Assembly: GCA_015059875.1 (NCBI GenBank)
Contig: SUZQ01000014.1
Span: 1 to 42,096, forward strand
Source: Rikenellaceae bacterium
GTDB lineage: Bacteria; Bacteroidota; Bacteroidia; Bacteroidales; Rikenellaceae
Direction: 5' to 3'
Length of the DNA: 42,096 bases
Within the stretch, counting starts at the first letter, position 1. Each line of letters begins with the position of its first letter. Positions 13,354-21,715 of this stretch are shown here, piece by piece. The position numbers and the translations under genes are program-made. The notes under the pieces are model-generated. The model was not told the origin of the DNA. It searched no databases and saw only the letters and a list, made by a program, of their open reading frames with translations.

Positions 13354-15236
13354 TCTCGTTTGCCGAAGATTCTTTCCACATCCTCGGTAAATACAACCTC
13401 ACGCTCCAAGAGCAACTCTGCCAGCTCTACAAGACCATCGCGATGCTCATCGATAACCTGCTCCGCCATAGCTCGAGCCTTTGCAATCAAGGTGCGCACT
13501 TCATCATCAATTTGTTGCGCCGTGCGCTCTGAGTATGGTTTTGTAAACGCCATATCGCTCTGTCCTGTCGAGTCGTAGAAGCTCAACGAGCCCACCTCAT
13601 CGCTCATTCCGTAGTATGCCACCATTGCGTAGCACATCTTCGTAACACGCTCCAAGTCATTCAGCGCACCCGTAGAGAGATGACCAAAGAACTTCTCCTC
13701 GGCGATACGACCAGCCAACAGCGATGCCATCTCCTGCATCATCTGCTCGCGAGTGGTAATCTGTCGCTCCTCAGGCAAGTACCACGCAGCACCCAAAGCC
13801 TTTCCACGCGGAATTATAGTAACCTTCACAAGTGGATTTGCATGCTCAAGCAACCACGACACAGTAGCGTGTCCCGCTTCGTGGTATGCGATGGTCTTCT
13901 TCTCCTGCGGAGAGATAACCTTGTTCTTGCGCTCCAAGCCTCCGATAATTCTATCTACCGCAGCCAAGAAATCCTCCTTGCCCACCGACTCCTTATTGTG
14001 TCGCGCAGCAATCAAAGCCGCCTCGTTGCAGACATTTGCAATATCTGCACCCGAAAATCCAGGAGTCTGCTTTGCGAGGAAATCACGATCAAGCTCTTTA
14101 TCCAACTTCAACTTGCGAAGATGCACATCGAAAATCTCGCGACGCTCGTGCAGTTCAGGCAAGCCCACCTCAATCTGACGGTCAAAACGACCTGCACGCA
14201 TCAATGCCTTATCCAAGATGTCTGCACGGTTTGTAGCCGCCAAGATAATCACGCCTGCATTGGTCTGGAAACCATCCATCTCGGTAAGCAGCTGATTGAG
14301 TGTATTTTCGCGCTCGTCATTACCCGAAAAACCCGCATTACGACCACGCGCACGACCAATGGCGTCAATCTCATCTATAAAGACGATGCATGGGGCTTTT
14401 TTCTTAGCTTGGTCAAACAAGTCGCGCACACGCGAAGCTCCAACACCCACAAACATCTCCACAAAGTCAGAACCCGAAATCGAGAGGAATGGTACATTTG
14501 CCTCGCCAGCAACAGCCTTTGCTAACAGCGTTTTACCCGTTCCTGGAGGGCCTACCAAGAGTGCGCCCTTCGGAATCTTTGCTCCAAGCTCACGATATTT
14601 AGGGGCATTTTTCAAGAAGTCCACAATCTCCATAATCTCGACCTTCGCCTCCTCCAAGCCCGCTACATCTTTGAATGTCACACGCTTATCGGCATCCTCC
14701 TTATCGAACTCTTGCGCACGAGCCTTACCGACATTCATAATTCCGCCCTGCGCACCGCCGCCACGCGACATTCCGCGCATGATGAGAAACCAAATTCCAA
14801 TCATCACCACCCAAGGCAGCAAACCCATCAGCCACGAATCGTACCACGGTTTTTCGTTCTCGAAGGTCAGCACAACGCTATTTCCCGTCTGCTCCTCCGC
14901 CTTCTCCAAATCGCTCTTAAACGAATCTACCGAGCCGATATTGAAGAAGAACTGATGACCACTCTTCGGGATATTCTTGTAGCGCAAATCTGTCTCGCGC
15001 AACGAATCGACCTTACCATCTTTAAGCACCACACGGGCCTCGTCGCGATTGACCACTACAATCTTTTCGATGTCGCCATTGGCAACCATCTGTTCCACCG
15101 CTGCCCAATCCGATTTAACGGGCGCGCTCTCCTCGTTATTGAATATCCAATAACCTACAATAACGAGAGTTATCGCGCTCCACAGCCACATAATATTGGG
15201 GCGCGGCATATTTACATTTCTTCTCTTTTTTGCCAT
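13341..15236 (-). CDS. ftsH: ATP-dependent zinc metalloprotease FtsH
   Basis: This 631-residue protein has all FtsH parts. There is an N-terminal membrane helix (about 15-32), a periplasmic domain (to about 130) and a second helix (about 137-153). The AAA domain has Walker A GPPGTGKT at 229-236 and Walker B CIVFIDE (283-289). The pore motif MFVGVG and the zinc site HEAGH at 452-456 are present. FtsH is a hexameric inner-membrane protease that extracts and degrades damaged membrane proteins and some regulators. It lies downstream of rsfS and upstream of cdsA on the same strand. The last three codons and the stop are shared with the right arm of element B. Confidence 0.97.
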   Translation of the reverse strand: MAKKRRNVNMPRPNIMWLWSAITLVIVGYWIFNNEESAPVKSDWAAVEQMVANGDIEKIVVVNRDEARVVLKDGKVDSLRETDLRYKNIPKSGHQFFFNIGSVDSFKSDLEKAEEQTGNSVVLTFENEKPWYDSWLMGLLPWVVMIGIWFLIMRGMSRGGGAQGGIMNVGKARAQEFDKEDADKRVTFKDVAGLEEAKVEIMEIVDFLKNAPKYRELGAKIPKGALLVGPPGTGKTLLAKAVAGEANVPFLSISGSDFVEMFVGVGASRVRDLFDQAKKKAPCIVFIDEIDAIGRARGRNAGFSGNDERENTLNQLLTEMDGFQTNAGVIILAATNRADILDKALMRAGRFDRQIEVGLPELHERREIFDVHLRKLKLDKELDRDFLAKQTPGFSGADIANVCNEAALIAARHNKESVGKEDFLAAVDRIIGGLERKNKVISPQEKKTIAYHEAGHATVSWLLEHANPLVKVTIIPRGKALGAAWYLPEERQITTREQMMQEMASLLAGRIAEEKFFGHLSTGALNDLERVTKMCYAMVAYYGMSDEVGSLSFYDSTGQSDMAFTKPYSERTAQQIDDEVRTLIAKARAMAEQVIDEHRDGLVELAELLLEREVVFTEDVERIFGKREKSA

Positions 15237-15361
15237 AATACAAGTTTAATTTTACACATTATTTCACGCCATACAGAACGATTCAGTACAGCGAAAATTG
15301 TGTTCAAAAAGTGGGGTTTCTTCTCGAAAAAGAGTCCTACCAGCAACAATCAAGCGTGTTA

Positions 15362-15712
15362 CTACTCCTCACTTTCGTAACGCACCATCGGAGCATCCGC
15401 CCACAGCTCCTCCAAGCGGTAGTAGTCGCGGAGGTCACTCTGGAAGATATGCACGATGACATCGACATAGTCGAGAGCCACCCACAGACCAGTCTGCTTA
15501 CCCTCAACGCGCCAAGGGTTTTCGTGCAACTCCTCGTATACCTTCTCTTCGATACCGTCAGCAATGGCTGCCACCTGCGCCGTAGAGTCGGCATTGCAGA
15601 CTACAAAGTGCGAGCAGATAGCCCCATCAAAGCCCGACAAATCAAGCGATACAATATTCTTACCCTTTTTATCCTGAATACCTTCAACGATGGTTTCAAT
15701 AAGTTTTTCCAT
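15362..15712 (-). CDS. rsfS: Ribosomal silencing factor RsfS
   Basis: The chosen start MEKLIETIVEGI gives 116 residues, the usual size. A longer frame to 15757 adds 15 residues without family resemblance. The Iojap/RsfS fold is evident from SLDLSGFDGAICSHFVVCNADS, the central ADGIEEKV helix, GLWVALDYVDVIVHIF and the terminal YYRLEELWADA. RsfS binds ribosomal protein L14 on the large subunit and blocks subunit joining in starvation. It is the first gene of the run rsfS-ftsH-cdsA-psd; a likely promoter is at 15746-15776. Confidence 0.94.
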   Translation of the reverse strand: MEKLIETIVEGIQDKKGKNIVSLDLSGFDGAICSHFVVCNADSTAQVAAIADGIEEKVYEELHENPWRVEGKQTGLWVALDYVDVIVHIFQSDLRDYYRLEELWADAPMVRYESEE

Positions 15713-15745
15713 AGCCACTTTTAAGCAATATATATAATTATTGTG

Positions 15746-15776
15746 CGAATATAGCAAAAAAAACGGATACTACAAA
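15746..15776 (-). promoter_or_regulatory. Possible promoter of rsfS-ftsH
   Basis: The minus strand reads TTTG (15773-15776), 19 bp, then TATATTCG (15746-15753). The -7 box differs from TAnnTTTG at one base. It lies 33 bp before the chosen rsfS start and inside the longer alternative frame, which supports the shorter start. Confidence 0.45.
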
Positions 15777-15796
15777 ATTAAAATTTTGTGCTATTA

Positions 15797-15817
15797 GCCA
15801 TTGGCCATTAGCCATTG
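15797..15817. repeat. Heptamer array GCCATTG/GCCATTA
   Basis: Three alternating units GCCATTG, GCCATTA, GCCATTG are followed by GCTTTTT. The same family occurs at 17200-17222 (inverted), 22202-22215 and 35284-35304. Confidence 0.85.
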
Positions 15818-15889
15818 GCTTTTTACAAGAAAAAGAAGTTTAAGAATTGCTCCCTAAACTCCTTAATTTCATTAAATTCGCTAAATTCA

Positions 15890-16774
15890 CTACTTATACT
15901 CCGCTATGGTACTGCGCAACGCATCAACTATCGACCTCTTCACATAGGAACGGCGCGTTACGAGGGCGATTTTGCGCGACGAAGCTCCCTTGAATAGGGT
16001 TTTTACCTGTCGTTTTCGCTCCTCAGGAACAAAGTCGAGAGCCATCTTCGGAATGATGGTCATCAGCGATGTATTATCAACAATTCGCATCAGCGTATCA
16101 AGCGAGCCAGACTCAAAAGTATAGCGCGATGGCAACGAGTTTCGCGCCTGACAAAGTTCTATTACTTGGTCGCGCATACAGTTACCCGACGAGAGCAGTA
16201 CCAAGTCCGAAATTTTGATATCCTCGAAGCGGACATTCGACTTGTTATACAGCGAGTTACGAGGCGATACATAGGCGTAGAATTTATCGTCAAAAAGCTC
16301 ATATTCGATAAAGCCATCGCCGCAAGTTCCACCCGCCACAAGACCGACATCTATATGGTCGCGATTGAGCGCATCGATGATGTCGGCTGTCTTCATCTCG
16401 CGCACCTCAATCTCCACCTTCGGGTATCGCTGCACGAACACCGGCACAAACTTGTGTAGCAAGTATGGCGCAATGGTCGGAATAACGCCCAAACGAATCT
16501 TTCCCGACACCTCGCCTTTCATCTGCTGCACCACCTCTTTTATGGTGTGAAATTCGCGCAGAGCATTGCGCACCTGCTCCAACACAACCTCGCCTGCTTC
16601 GGTTGGTACAACGGGCTTTTTTGAGCGGTCGAGCAGCATCACGCCCAGCTCCTCCTCCAACGCCTTAATCTGCATAGATAGAGATGGTTGCGTGACAAAA
16701 CAATGCTCCGACGCTACCGAGAAACTACCAAAGTTGGCAACCGCCAACAGATACTCGAGTTGAATTATTGTCAT
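15890..16774 (-). CDS. oxyR: LysR-type peroxide regulator OxyR
   Basis: This 294-residue LysR-family regulator has an N-terminal winged helix-turn-helix (FSVASEHCFVTQPSLSMQIKALEEELG, about 18-44). Its C-terminal substrate domain contains SSGNCMRDQVIELC, with cysteines at 199 and 208. The residue numbers and the nine-residue spacing are identical to the redox pair of E. coli OxyR, so peroxide sensing by a reversible disulfide is likely. It would activate catalase, Dps and peroxiredoxin genes, none of which are in the window. The gene has its own promoter at 16798-16828. The DNA downstream contains a GCCATTA heptamer array. Confidence 0.93.
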   Translation of the reverse strand: MTIIQLEYLLAVANFGSFSVASEHCFVTQPSLSMQIKALEEELGVMLLDRSKKPVVPTEAGEVVLEQVRNALREFHTIKEVVQQMKGEVSGKIRLGVIPTIAPYLLHKFVPVFVQRYPKVEIEVREMKTADIIDALNRDHIDVGLVAGGTCGDGFIEYELFDDKFYAYVSPRNSLYNKSNVRFEDIKISDLVLLSSGNCMRDQVIELCQARNSLPSRYTFESGSLDTLMRIVDNTSLMTIIPKMALDFVPEERKRQVKTLFKGASSRKIALVTRRSYVKRSIVDALRSTIAEYK

Positions 16775-16797
16775 AGGCTTCTACTTATTGATTAGTG

Positions 16798-16828
16798 CAA
16801 AGGTATAAAAATAATTGATGATTAGCAA
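16798..16828 (-). promoter_or_regulatory. oxyR promoter
   Basis: The minus strand reads TTG (16826-16828), 20 bp, then TACCTTTG (16798-16805), an exact TAnnTTTG box 23 bp before the oxyR ATG. Confidence 0.7.
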
Positions 16829-16846
16829 GTTTTTTTTTTCGGGCGA

Positions 16847-16983
16847 GGGTTGTTAGCGGTTATTAGAGGTTGTTAGGGGTTGTTAGAGGTTGTTAGAGGT
16901 TGTTAGCGGATATTAGTTGATATCAGAGTTCTATAGTTCGACACTAATAACCCCTAATAGCCTTTAATCACCCCTAATAACCA
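16847..16983. repeat. Inverted pair of 10-bp tandem arrays
   Basis: Seven decamers of the type AGGTTGTTAG run from 16847 to 16916. After a 27-bp spacer four inverted decamers of the type CTAATAACCC run from 16944 to 16983. Together they can fold into one long hairpin. No gene overlaps them. Confidence 0.85.
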
Positions 16984-17042
16984 CTATAACTGCCGTCAAA
17001 GAACCCTCCGCAGAGTTCTTCTGCGGAGGGTAAGGCGCACCC

Positions 17043-17141
17043 GTCATTGCGAGGCTTGGTACAAGCCGTGGCAATCTCCCACTTTTAATTTTAAGAACAA
17101 TAAGGGAGATTACCGCAGTCGCTACGCTCCTTCGTAATGAC
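17043..17141. repeat. 99-bp palindromic REP/MITE-like repeat
   Basis: GTCATTGCGAGG (17043-17054) pairs with CTTCGTAATGAC (17130-17141), and GGCAATCTCCC (17070-17080) with GGGAGATTACC (17104-17114), with a few transitions. Palindromes starting GTCATTGCGAGG and carrying GGCAATCTC are common dispersed repeats in bacterial genomes. A half copy is at 11521-11557. Confidence 0.75.
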
Positions 17142-17165
17142 AATTTATAAATAAAAAATACCATT

Positions 17166-17222
17166 AATTGTCAATTCATCAATTGTCAATTGTCAATTAA
17201 AATGGCTAATGGCCAATGGCTA
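17166..17222. repeat. Adjoining heptamer arrays ATTGTCA and ATGGCTA/ATGGCCA
   Basis: Three ATTGTCA units, one of them followed by an ATTCATCA variant, run into an inverted copy of the GCCATTA/GCCATTG family (ATGGCTA, ATGGCCA, ATGGCTA). Two repeat families are thus joined head to tail. Confidence 0.75.
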
Positions 17223-17235
17223 AAAGCCCCAAAAT

Positions 17236-17334
17236 TTAGAAGTTATAGCCTACAAAATACGACGCATAGTCGCTCCAATACTCTGCCGTCTTGTACGCCT
17301 CGACAGATGCACTACAATCTACAAAATTAGCGAC
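17236..17334 (-). pseudogene. Relic of a BspA-like protein C-terminus
   Basis: The minus strand between stops encodes a 32-residue stretch ending SVEAYKTAEYWSDYASYF and then VGYNF before the stop. This matches the end of the intact BspA-like lipoprotein of the window (ESKYKSARYWSDYSSYIYG) and the usual closing motif of such proteins. No leucine-rich repeats or start remain upstream, so it is the tail of a lost gene. The rest of the 775-bp gap between oxyR and trpS holds the repeats listed separately and the trpS -7 box. Confidence 0.7.
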
Positions 17335-17466
17335 TTATTCCCGAAATTGCAAAAGTTTAAGCAGTTTTTGAAAGTTTCTCAACTCCCACCGCTGCGACTA
17401 AGACAAGAGCAGAGTCGAACTTGTCGAACTATGCCGAGGCGAAGCGGAGAAGAAAATTTTTAATTT

Positions 17467-17502
17467 TCAATCCTCAACTCTCAACTTTTTTTTCTATATT
17501 TG
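17467..17502 (+). promoter_or_regulatory. trpS promoter region with heptamer array
   Basis: Three 7-bp units (TCAATCC, TCAACTC, TCAACTT) at 17467-17487 are followed 7 bp later by an exact -7 box TATATTTG at 17495-17502. The array occupies the place of the -33 element. The trpS ATG is 47 bp downstream. Confidence 0.65.
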
Positions 17503-17549
17503 CGCAATGTATAATAGCGAAGGCTAAAAATCACGAAAAACAGAGAAAT

Positions 17550-18677
17550 ATGGGAAAAATAATACTTACAGGTGACCGTCCTACAGGTCGTTTGCATTTG
17601 GGACACTTTGTTGGCTCGTTGCGCCGCCGTGTGGAGTTGCAGAACTCAGGCGAGTTCGAGAAGATTTTTATTATGATTGCCGATGCACAGGCTTTGACCG
17701 ACAACTTCGACAACCCCGAAAAGGTGCGTCAGAACATTATCGAGGTGGCCCTCGACTACCTCTCGTGCGGTCTTGACCCCGAGAAATCGACAATTTTCAT
17801 TCAGTCGCAAGTGGCAGAATTGACCGAGTTGGCATTCTACTACATGAACCTCGTAACGGTGCAGCGTTTGCAGCGCAACCCAACCGTAAAGGCGGAGATT
17901 CAGTTGCGCGGTTTCTCGGAGAACACCGCTGAGGGCGACACCACACAAAAGCAGGGTATTCCAGTGGGATTCTTCACCTACCCTATCTCGCAGGCGTCGG
18001 ATATCACCGCATTCCGCGCTACCACTGTACCTGCGGGAGCTGACCAAGAGCCAATGATTGAGCAGGCACGCGAGATTGTTCACAAATTCAACTCTACATA
18101 CGGCAAGACTCTTGTTGAGCCAGAGATTCTCCTTCCAGAGAATTGTGTATGTATGCGTCTGCCTGGAACTGATGGCAAGGCGAAGATGTCCAAGTCGCTC
18201 GGCAACTGCATCTATCTTTCGGATTCGCCGAAGGAGCTGAAGCAGAAGGTAATGTCAATGTACACCGACCCTGACCACCTCCGTATAGAGGACCCAGGTA
18301 AGGTGGAGGGTAACTGCGTATTTACATACTTGGACGCCTTCTGTTGTGATATACATTTCGAGAAGTACTTGCCTGATTATAAAAACCTTGAAGAGATGAA
18401 GGAGCACTATCGCCGTGGAGGTTTGGGCGATGTAAAGTGCAAGAAGTTGCTGATTGCCGTATTGGAGGAGATTTTGGAGCCAATCCGCGCTCGCCGCAAG
18501 GAGTGGGAGCAGAAGATTGAGGAGGTCTACGCAATTCTCGAGAAGGGCACTGCGGAGGCTCGTGCTACTGCTGCCGCAACGCTCCACGATGTCCGCGAGG
18601 CGATGAAGATCAACTACTTTGAAGATAAAGAACTGATTGCAGAACAAGCAAAGCGATTCAGAGAATCTGCAAATTGA
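17550..18677 (+). CDS. trpS: Tryptophanyl-tRNA synthetase
   Basis: The start [13 protein letters not shown] gives 375 residues; an upstream in-frame extension from 17421 would cross the promoter and has no family match. The class I HIGH motif appears as HLGH (residues 15-18) and the KMSKS loop as AKMSKSLGN. Tryptophan-pocket and dimer elements of the bacterial TrpRS family lie between, including [15 protein letters not shown]. The enzyme charges tRNA-Trp in the cytosol. The TGA stop (18675-18677) lies inside the first unit of an ATTGAGA array that forms the left arm of cassette 2. Confidence 0.97.
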   Translation: MGKIILTGDRPTGRLHLGHFVGSLRRRVELQNSGEFEKIFIMIADAQALTDNFDNPEKVRQNIIEVALDYLSCGLDPEKSTIFIQSQVAELTELAFYYMNLVTVQRLQRNPTVKAEIQLRGFSENTAEGDTTQKQGIPVGFFTYPISQASDITAFRATTVPAGADQEPMIEQAREIVHKFNSTYGKTLVEPEILLPENCVCMRLPGTDGKAKMSKSLGNCIYLSDSPKELKQKVMSMYTDPDHLRIEDPGKVEGNCVFTYLDAFCCDIHFEKYLPDYKNLEEMKEHYRRGGLGDVKCKKLLIAVLEEILEPIRARRKEWEQKIEEVYAILEKGTAEARATAAATLHDVREAMKINYFEDKELIAEQAKRFRESAN

Positions 18678-18706
18678 GAATTGAGAATTGAGAATTGAGA
18701 ATTATT
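18672..18706. repeat. Heptamer array, left arm of cassette 2
   Basis: Four exact ATTGAGA units (18673-18700) lie in a 35-bp arm that is the inverse of 19198-19232 at 33 of 35 positions. The arm overlaps the trpS stop codon. Confidence 0.95.
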
Positions 18707-18709
18707 TTT

Positions 18710-18811
18710 ATGGAGCAGTTTTCTTTTTGGATTATGATTTTGGTAATGATTGCTTTTCTCTTATTACCAATTTATGTCATAAAGAAAGTTATTGAGTGGA
18801 TAAAGAAATAG
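18710..18811 (+). CDS. 33-residue single-span membrane peptide inside cassette 2
   Basis: An ATG four bases after the left arm opens a frame of 33 residues: MEQFSFW, a hydrophobic stretch IMILVMIAFLLLPIYVI (about 8-24), then a basic amphipathic tail KKVIEWIKK. The layout suggests a small inner-membrane protein with a positive cytosolic tail, as in many bacterial toxin-like or regulatory peptides; the function is unknown. It ends 9 bp before the four-helix-bundle gene on the same strand. Cassette 1 has no counterpart. Confidence 0.45.
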   Translation: MEQFSFWIMILVMIAFLLLPIYVIKKVIEWIKK

Positions 18812-18820
18812 TATCTGTTG

Positions 18821-19183
18821 ATGAAAAGCGACAATCTAATAGAAGATAAAAGTTTCGACTTTGCTGTGCGCATCGTAAATCTATATAAGCATTTGCAAGA
18901 CGAGCATCGTGAAAATGTTATGTCGAAACAGGTGTTACGATGTGGTACAAGTATCGGAGCAAATATCAAGGAGGCTATGCACGCTCAGTCTCGCAAAGAT
19001 TTTACCTCTAAAATGAATATCGCTCTCAAAGAGTCATACGAGACAGAATATTGGTTACGCTTATTGAATCGCACCAAGTATATTACGGATTCCGAATTCA
19101 GCAGTATATTTGCCGAAAATCAAAGTATTACAAACATTTTAGCAAAAATAGTAATAACAAGTAAAAATACACAAGAGGAGTAG
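18821..19183 (+). CDS. Four-helix-bundle protein (S23 / intervening-sequence protein family), copy 2
   Basis: This 120-residue protein shares the family pattern with copy 1 at 2471-2821: LRCGTSIGANIKEAMHAQS, then DFTSKMNIALKESYETEYWLRLL. The two are clearly related but diverged over most of their length, so they are not a recent duplication. I chose the ATG at 18821 over an upstream TTG. The gene lies in a 561-bp unit bounded by a 35-bp inverted heptamer repeat and reads in the same direction as trpS and the ClC gene around it. The biochemical role of this family is not established. Confidence 0.88.
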   Translation: MKSDNLIEDKSFDFAVRIVNLYKHLQDEHRENVMSKQVLRCGTSIGANIKEAMHAQSRKDFTSKMNIALKESYETEYWLRLLNRTKYITDSEFSSIFAENQSITNILAKIVITSKNTQEE

Positions 19184-19197
19184 AAATGTGATTGTAG

Positions 19198-19232
19198 AAT
19201 AATTCTCAATCCTCAATTCTCAATCCTCAATT
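19198..19232. repeat. Heptamer array, right arm of cassette 2
   Basis: Four units alternating TCTCAAT and CCTCAAT (19204-19231) form the inverse of the left arm. The two differences from the left arm are transitions, tolerated as G-U pairs in a minus-strand transcript. The ClC start codon follows 4 bp later. Confidence 0.93.
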
Positions 19233-19236
19233 AATT

Positions 19237-21039
19237 ATGATTGAGCGTTCCAATTACATAAGCAAAGCTAACCGAGAGAAGATTTACCGTTGGTTTCTCG
19301 ATATCACCAAGCGATTGAGCGAGCGACAGATGTTGCTTATCCTCGCTGTGGTGGTAGGCGCGTTGGCGGGCTTGGCAACCTATCTCTTCGAGTTGCTGTT
19401 GCATCTCATAAAGAGTGGATTGGTAAATTGGTTTGATGTGGATACATACCACTTCCTCTATCTGCTCTACCCCGTTATAGGTATCGTCTTGGCGACGCTA
19501 TTTGTGCGATACATCGTCAAAGACAACATCTCGGAGGGTGTTACGCGAGTATTGTACGCGATGTCGCGCCGAGGCTCACATATTGCAGGCCACAACTGCT
19601 GGACTTCGATGGTTGGAGGTGCTGTAACTATCGGTTTCGGAGGTTCGGTTGGTCCTGAGGCACCAATAGTACTGACAGGTGCAGCACTTGGCTCGAATGT
19701 CGGAAAGCTCGCAAAACTGAACTACAAAAATATCACCCTGCTGCTCTGTTGCGGAGCTGGTGCTGCCGTTGCTGCAATCTTCAAAGCACCAATTACAGGC
19801 GTAGTCTTTGTGCTGGAGATTCTGATGCTCGATATCACCTCCGCATCGGTTATTCCGTTGCTCGTATCTTCGGTTACAGCAACCACAATAGCCCTTGTGC
19901 TTAGAGGTTTTGACCCGATAATTTCGGTAACGCTGACTGAAACGGATCTATTCCAAATCAAGCACATTCCACTATTTATTCTGCTTGGCGCACTATGTGG
20001 CGGTATTTCATACTACTTCACAACCGCCAACGCAAAGGTTGGAAAGTTTGTGCGTTCAATCAAAAATCAATACACTCGTTGGGCTATTGCAGGTGTAGTA
20101 CTCGGTGTCTTGATCTTTATCTTCCCACCTCTCTATGGCGAGGGTTATGAAGCATTTACATCGCTGATGCAGGGCGACAAATACACCATTTTTGAGAACT
20201 CGCTATTCTATCCATTCCGCGAGATTGATTGGGTAATACTCATCTATATCATCGCCATTATCTTCTTCAAGGTCATCGCAATGGCGACAACAAATGCCGC
20301 AGGTGGCGTGGGAGGAACTTTTGCGCCATCGCTGTTTGTCGGTGCATTCACGGGTGCTGGAGTCGCGATAATATGCAATATGCTCGGATTGGATGTTTCG
20401 ATTGCCGCCTTCACATTGGTTGGTATGGCAGGTGTGATGGCTGGAGTTATGAAAGCTCCGCTGACCTCCATCTTCCTTATCGCCGAGTTGTCGAATGGCT
20501 ATGGGTTGTTTATTCCGCTGATGATCGTTGCATGTATAGCGTTTGCGGTTGGTCACTACCTCGACCCCGACTCTATTTACACCAAGACTTTGCGCCAAAA
20601 GGGAGAGTTGCTCACCCACGACAAGGATCAGTCGGTTTTGGTGTTCCTAAATCTTGACGAGTTGATGGAGACCGATTTTGTGCGTATTAAGGAGCATTTC
20701 ACATTGGGAGATATCGTTGATATCATCTCCACCTCAAAGAGAAATATATTCCCCGTTATCGACAATTTCGGACATCTGCTCGGTATCGTTCAGCTCGACG
20801 ATTTGCGCGAGGATATGTTCAAGCCATCGAAGCGCGGAAATTCAATCACACACTACATGATACAGCCACCTGACAAGATTCTCGAACACGAGATAATACA
20901 GGAGGTTTTGTCTCGTTTTGAGGTAAATCGTACTTGGATGTTGCCGGTAGTAGACAAAGAGAATCACTATCGTGGCTTTATCTCCAAGTCGCGCATCCTA
21001 AACGCTTACCGCGAGCAGTTGGTAAATATCACTCAATAA
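19237..21039 (+). CDS. ClC-family chloride channel or Cl-/H+ antiporter with CBS domains
   Basis: This 600-residue protein combines a ClC membrane domain (about residues 30-440) with two C-terminal CBS domains (about 465-595). Conserved anion-path motifs are visible: GSHIAGHNC, GGSVGPEAP (aligning with GREGP and keeping the gating glutamate), and GGVGGTFAPSLFVGA. ClC proteins move chloride across the inner membrane, as channels or proton-coupled exchangers; CBS pairs usually bind adenine nucleotides and tune activity. The start codon follows the right heptamer arm by 4 bp, so expression probably depends on read-through of cassette 2 or a promoter inside it. Confidence 0.92.
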   Translation: MIERSNYISKANREKIYRWFLDITKRLSERQMLLILAVVVGALAGLATYLFELLLHLIKSGLVNWFDVDTYHFLYLLYPVIGIVLATLFVRYIVKDNISEGVTRVLYAMSRRGSHIAGHNCWTSMVGGAVTIGFGGSVGPEAPIVLTGAALGSNVGKLAKLNYKNITLLLCCGAGAAVAAIFKAPITGVVFVLEILMLDITSASVIPLLVSSVTATTIALVLRGFDPIISVTLTETDLFQIKHIPLFILLGALCGGISYYFTTANAKVGKFVRSIKNQYTRWAIAGVVLGVLIFIFPPLYGEGYEAFTSLMQGDKYTIFENSLFYPFREIDWVILIYIIAIIFFKVIAMATTNAAGGVGGTFAPSLFVGAFTGAGVAIICNMLGLDVSIAAFTLVGMAGVMAGVMKAPLTSIFLIAELSNGYGLFIPLMIVACIAFAVGHYLDPDSIYTKTLRQKGELLTHDKDQSVLVFLNLDELMETDFVRIKEHFTLGDIVDIISTSKRNIFPVIDNFGHLLGIVQLDDLREDMFKPSKRGNSITHYMIQPPDKILEHEIIQEVLSRFEVNRTWMLPVVDKENHYRGFISKSRILNAYREQLVNITQ

Positions 21040-21055
21040 CATTCAGTAATAAAGA

Positions 21056-21715
21056 ATGGCAAACTACAAAGTTATAGCTCTCGATTTTGACGGCACTACC
21101 GCCTGCACCATACCCGCAATCTACCACTCGGCACGCAAGATGTTGGAGTTGCACGGATATAGCGTAGACAAGCAGGTTGTCTATGATAATTTCGGTCTGG
21201 CTCTACCATTTGCTTTTCGTTGCTTTGCGGGCGACGACACTATTGACGATGCCACAATCGAGCAGATGATTGTCGAATACAATAATATATATAAGGAGGA
21301 GGGAGAGCGTCTGATAGAGTTATTCGAGGGTGTTCCCGAAACTCTCCGCAAATTGAAGGAGGCGGGATTGACCATCGTTATTGCATCCAACAACATCCGC
21401 CCCGTACTTGATCGCTTGACTCGCTCTCTTGGCATTGACGAATATATCGACGATATTGTTTCGGTGGAGGATGTCGAGAATGTAAAACCAGCACCCGATA
21501 TCGCACTTGAGGTTATGCGTCGCTACAACGCAAAGGGCGAAGAGGTGCTTGTAGTTGGCGATTCGACCTTCGATATGGATATGGGACGCGGTGCGGGTTG
21601 TCATCTCTGTGGAGTAACCTACGGCAGCCACACCCCTGAAATGTTGCGCGAAACAGGCGCGAGATATATGATCGACCACTTCTCGGAACTTATAGATATA
21701 GCAGTTGGAAAATAG
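21056..21715 (+). CDS. HAD-superfamily phosphatase (phosphoglycolate phosphatase-like)
   Basis: This 219-residue protein has the HAD motifs in order: DFDGTTA (motif I with both aspartates), IASNN (motif II), VKPAPD (motif III lysine) and VVGDSTFDMDMG (motif IV). A helical cap follows motif I, as in subfamily IA (Gph, PpaX, beta-phosphoglucomutase). It most likely hydrolyses a small phosphomonoester in the cytosol; the substrate is not evident. It starts 16 bp after the ClC gene and its TAG is immediately followed by the rnhA ATG, so the three probably form an operon. Confidence 0.88.
   Translation: MANYKVIALDFDGTTACTIPAIYHSARKMLELHGYSVDKQVVYDNFGLALPFAFRCFAGDDTIDDATIEQMIVEYNNIYKEEGERLIELFEGVPETLRKLKEAGLTIVIASNNIRPVLDRLTRSLGIDEYIDDIVSVEDVENVKPAPDIALEVMRRYNAKGEEVLVVGDSTFDMDMGRGAGCHLCGVTYGSHTPEMLRETGARYMIDHFSELIDIAVGK

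Noticed and set aside
16847..16983. CRISPR array
   Set aside because: Units of 7-10 bp are contiguous, with no unique spacers, and no cas genes are present.
17421..17549. N-terminal extension of trpS
   Set aside because: The 43 extra residues would be read across the -7 box at 17495-17502 and a heptamer array; the protein family starts at [13 protein letters not shown].
19237..21039. Loss of the gating glutamate in the ClC protein (GSVGP instead of GREGP)
   Set aside because: With the neighbouring GSVGPEAP aligned to GSLGREGP the glutamate is present as GPEAP; the first alignment was shifted by three residues.
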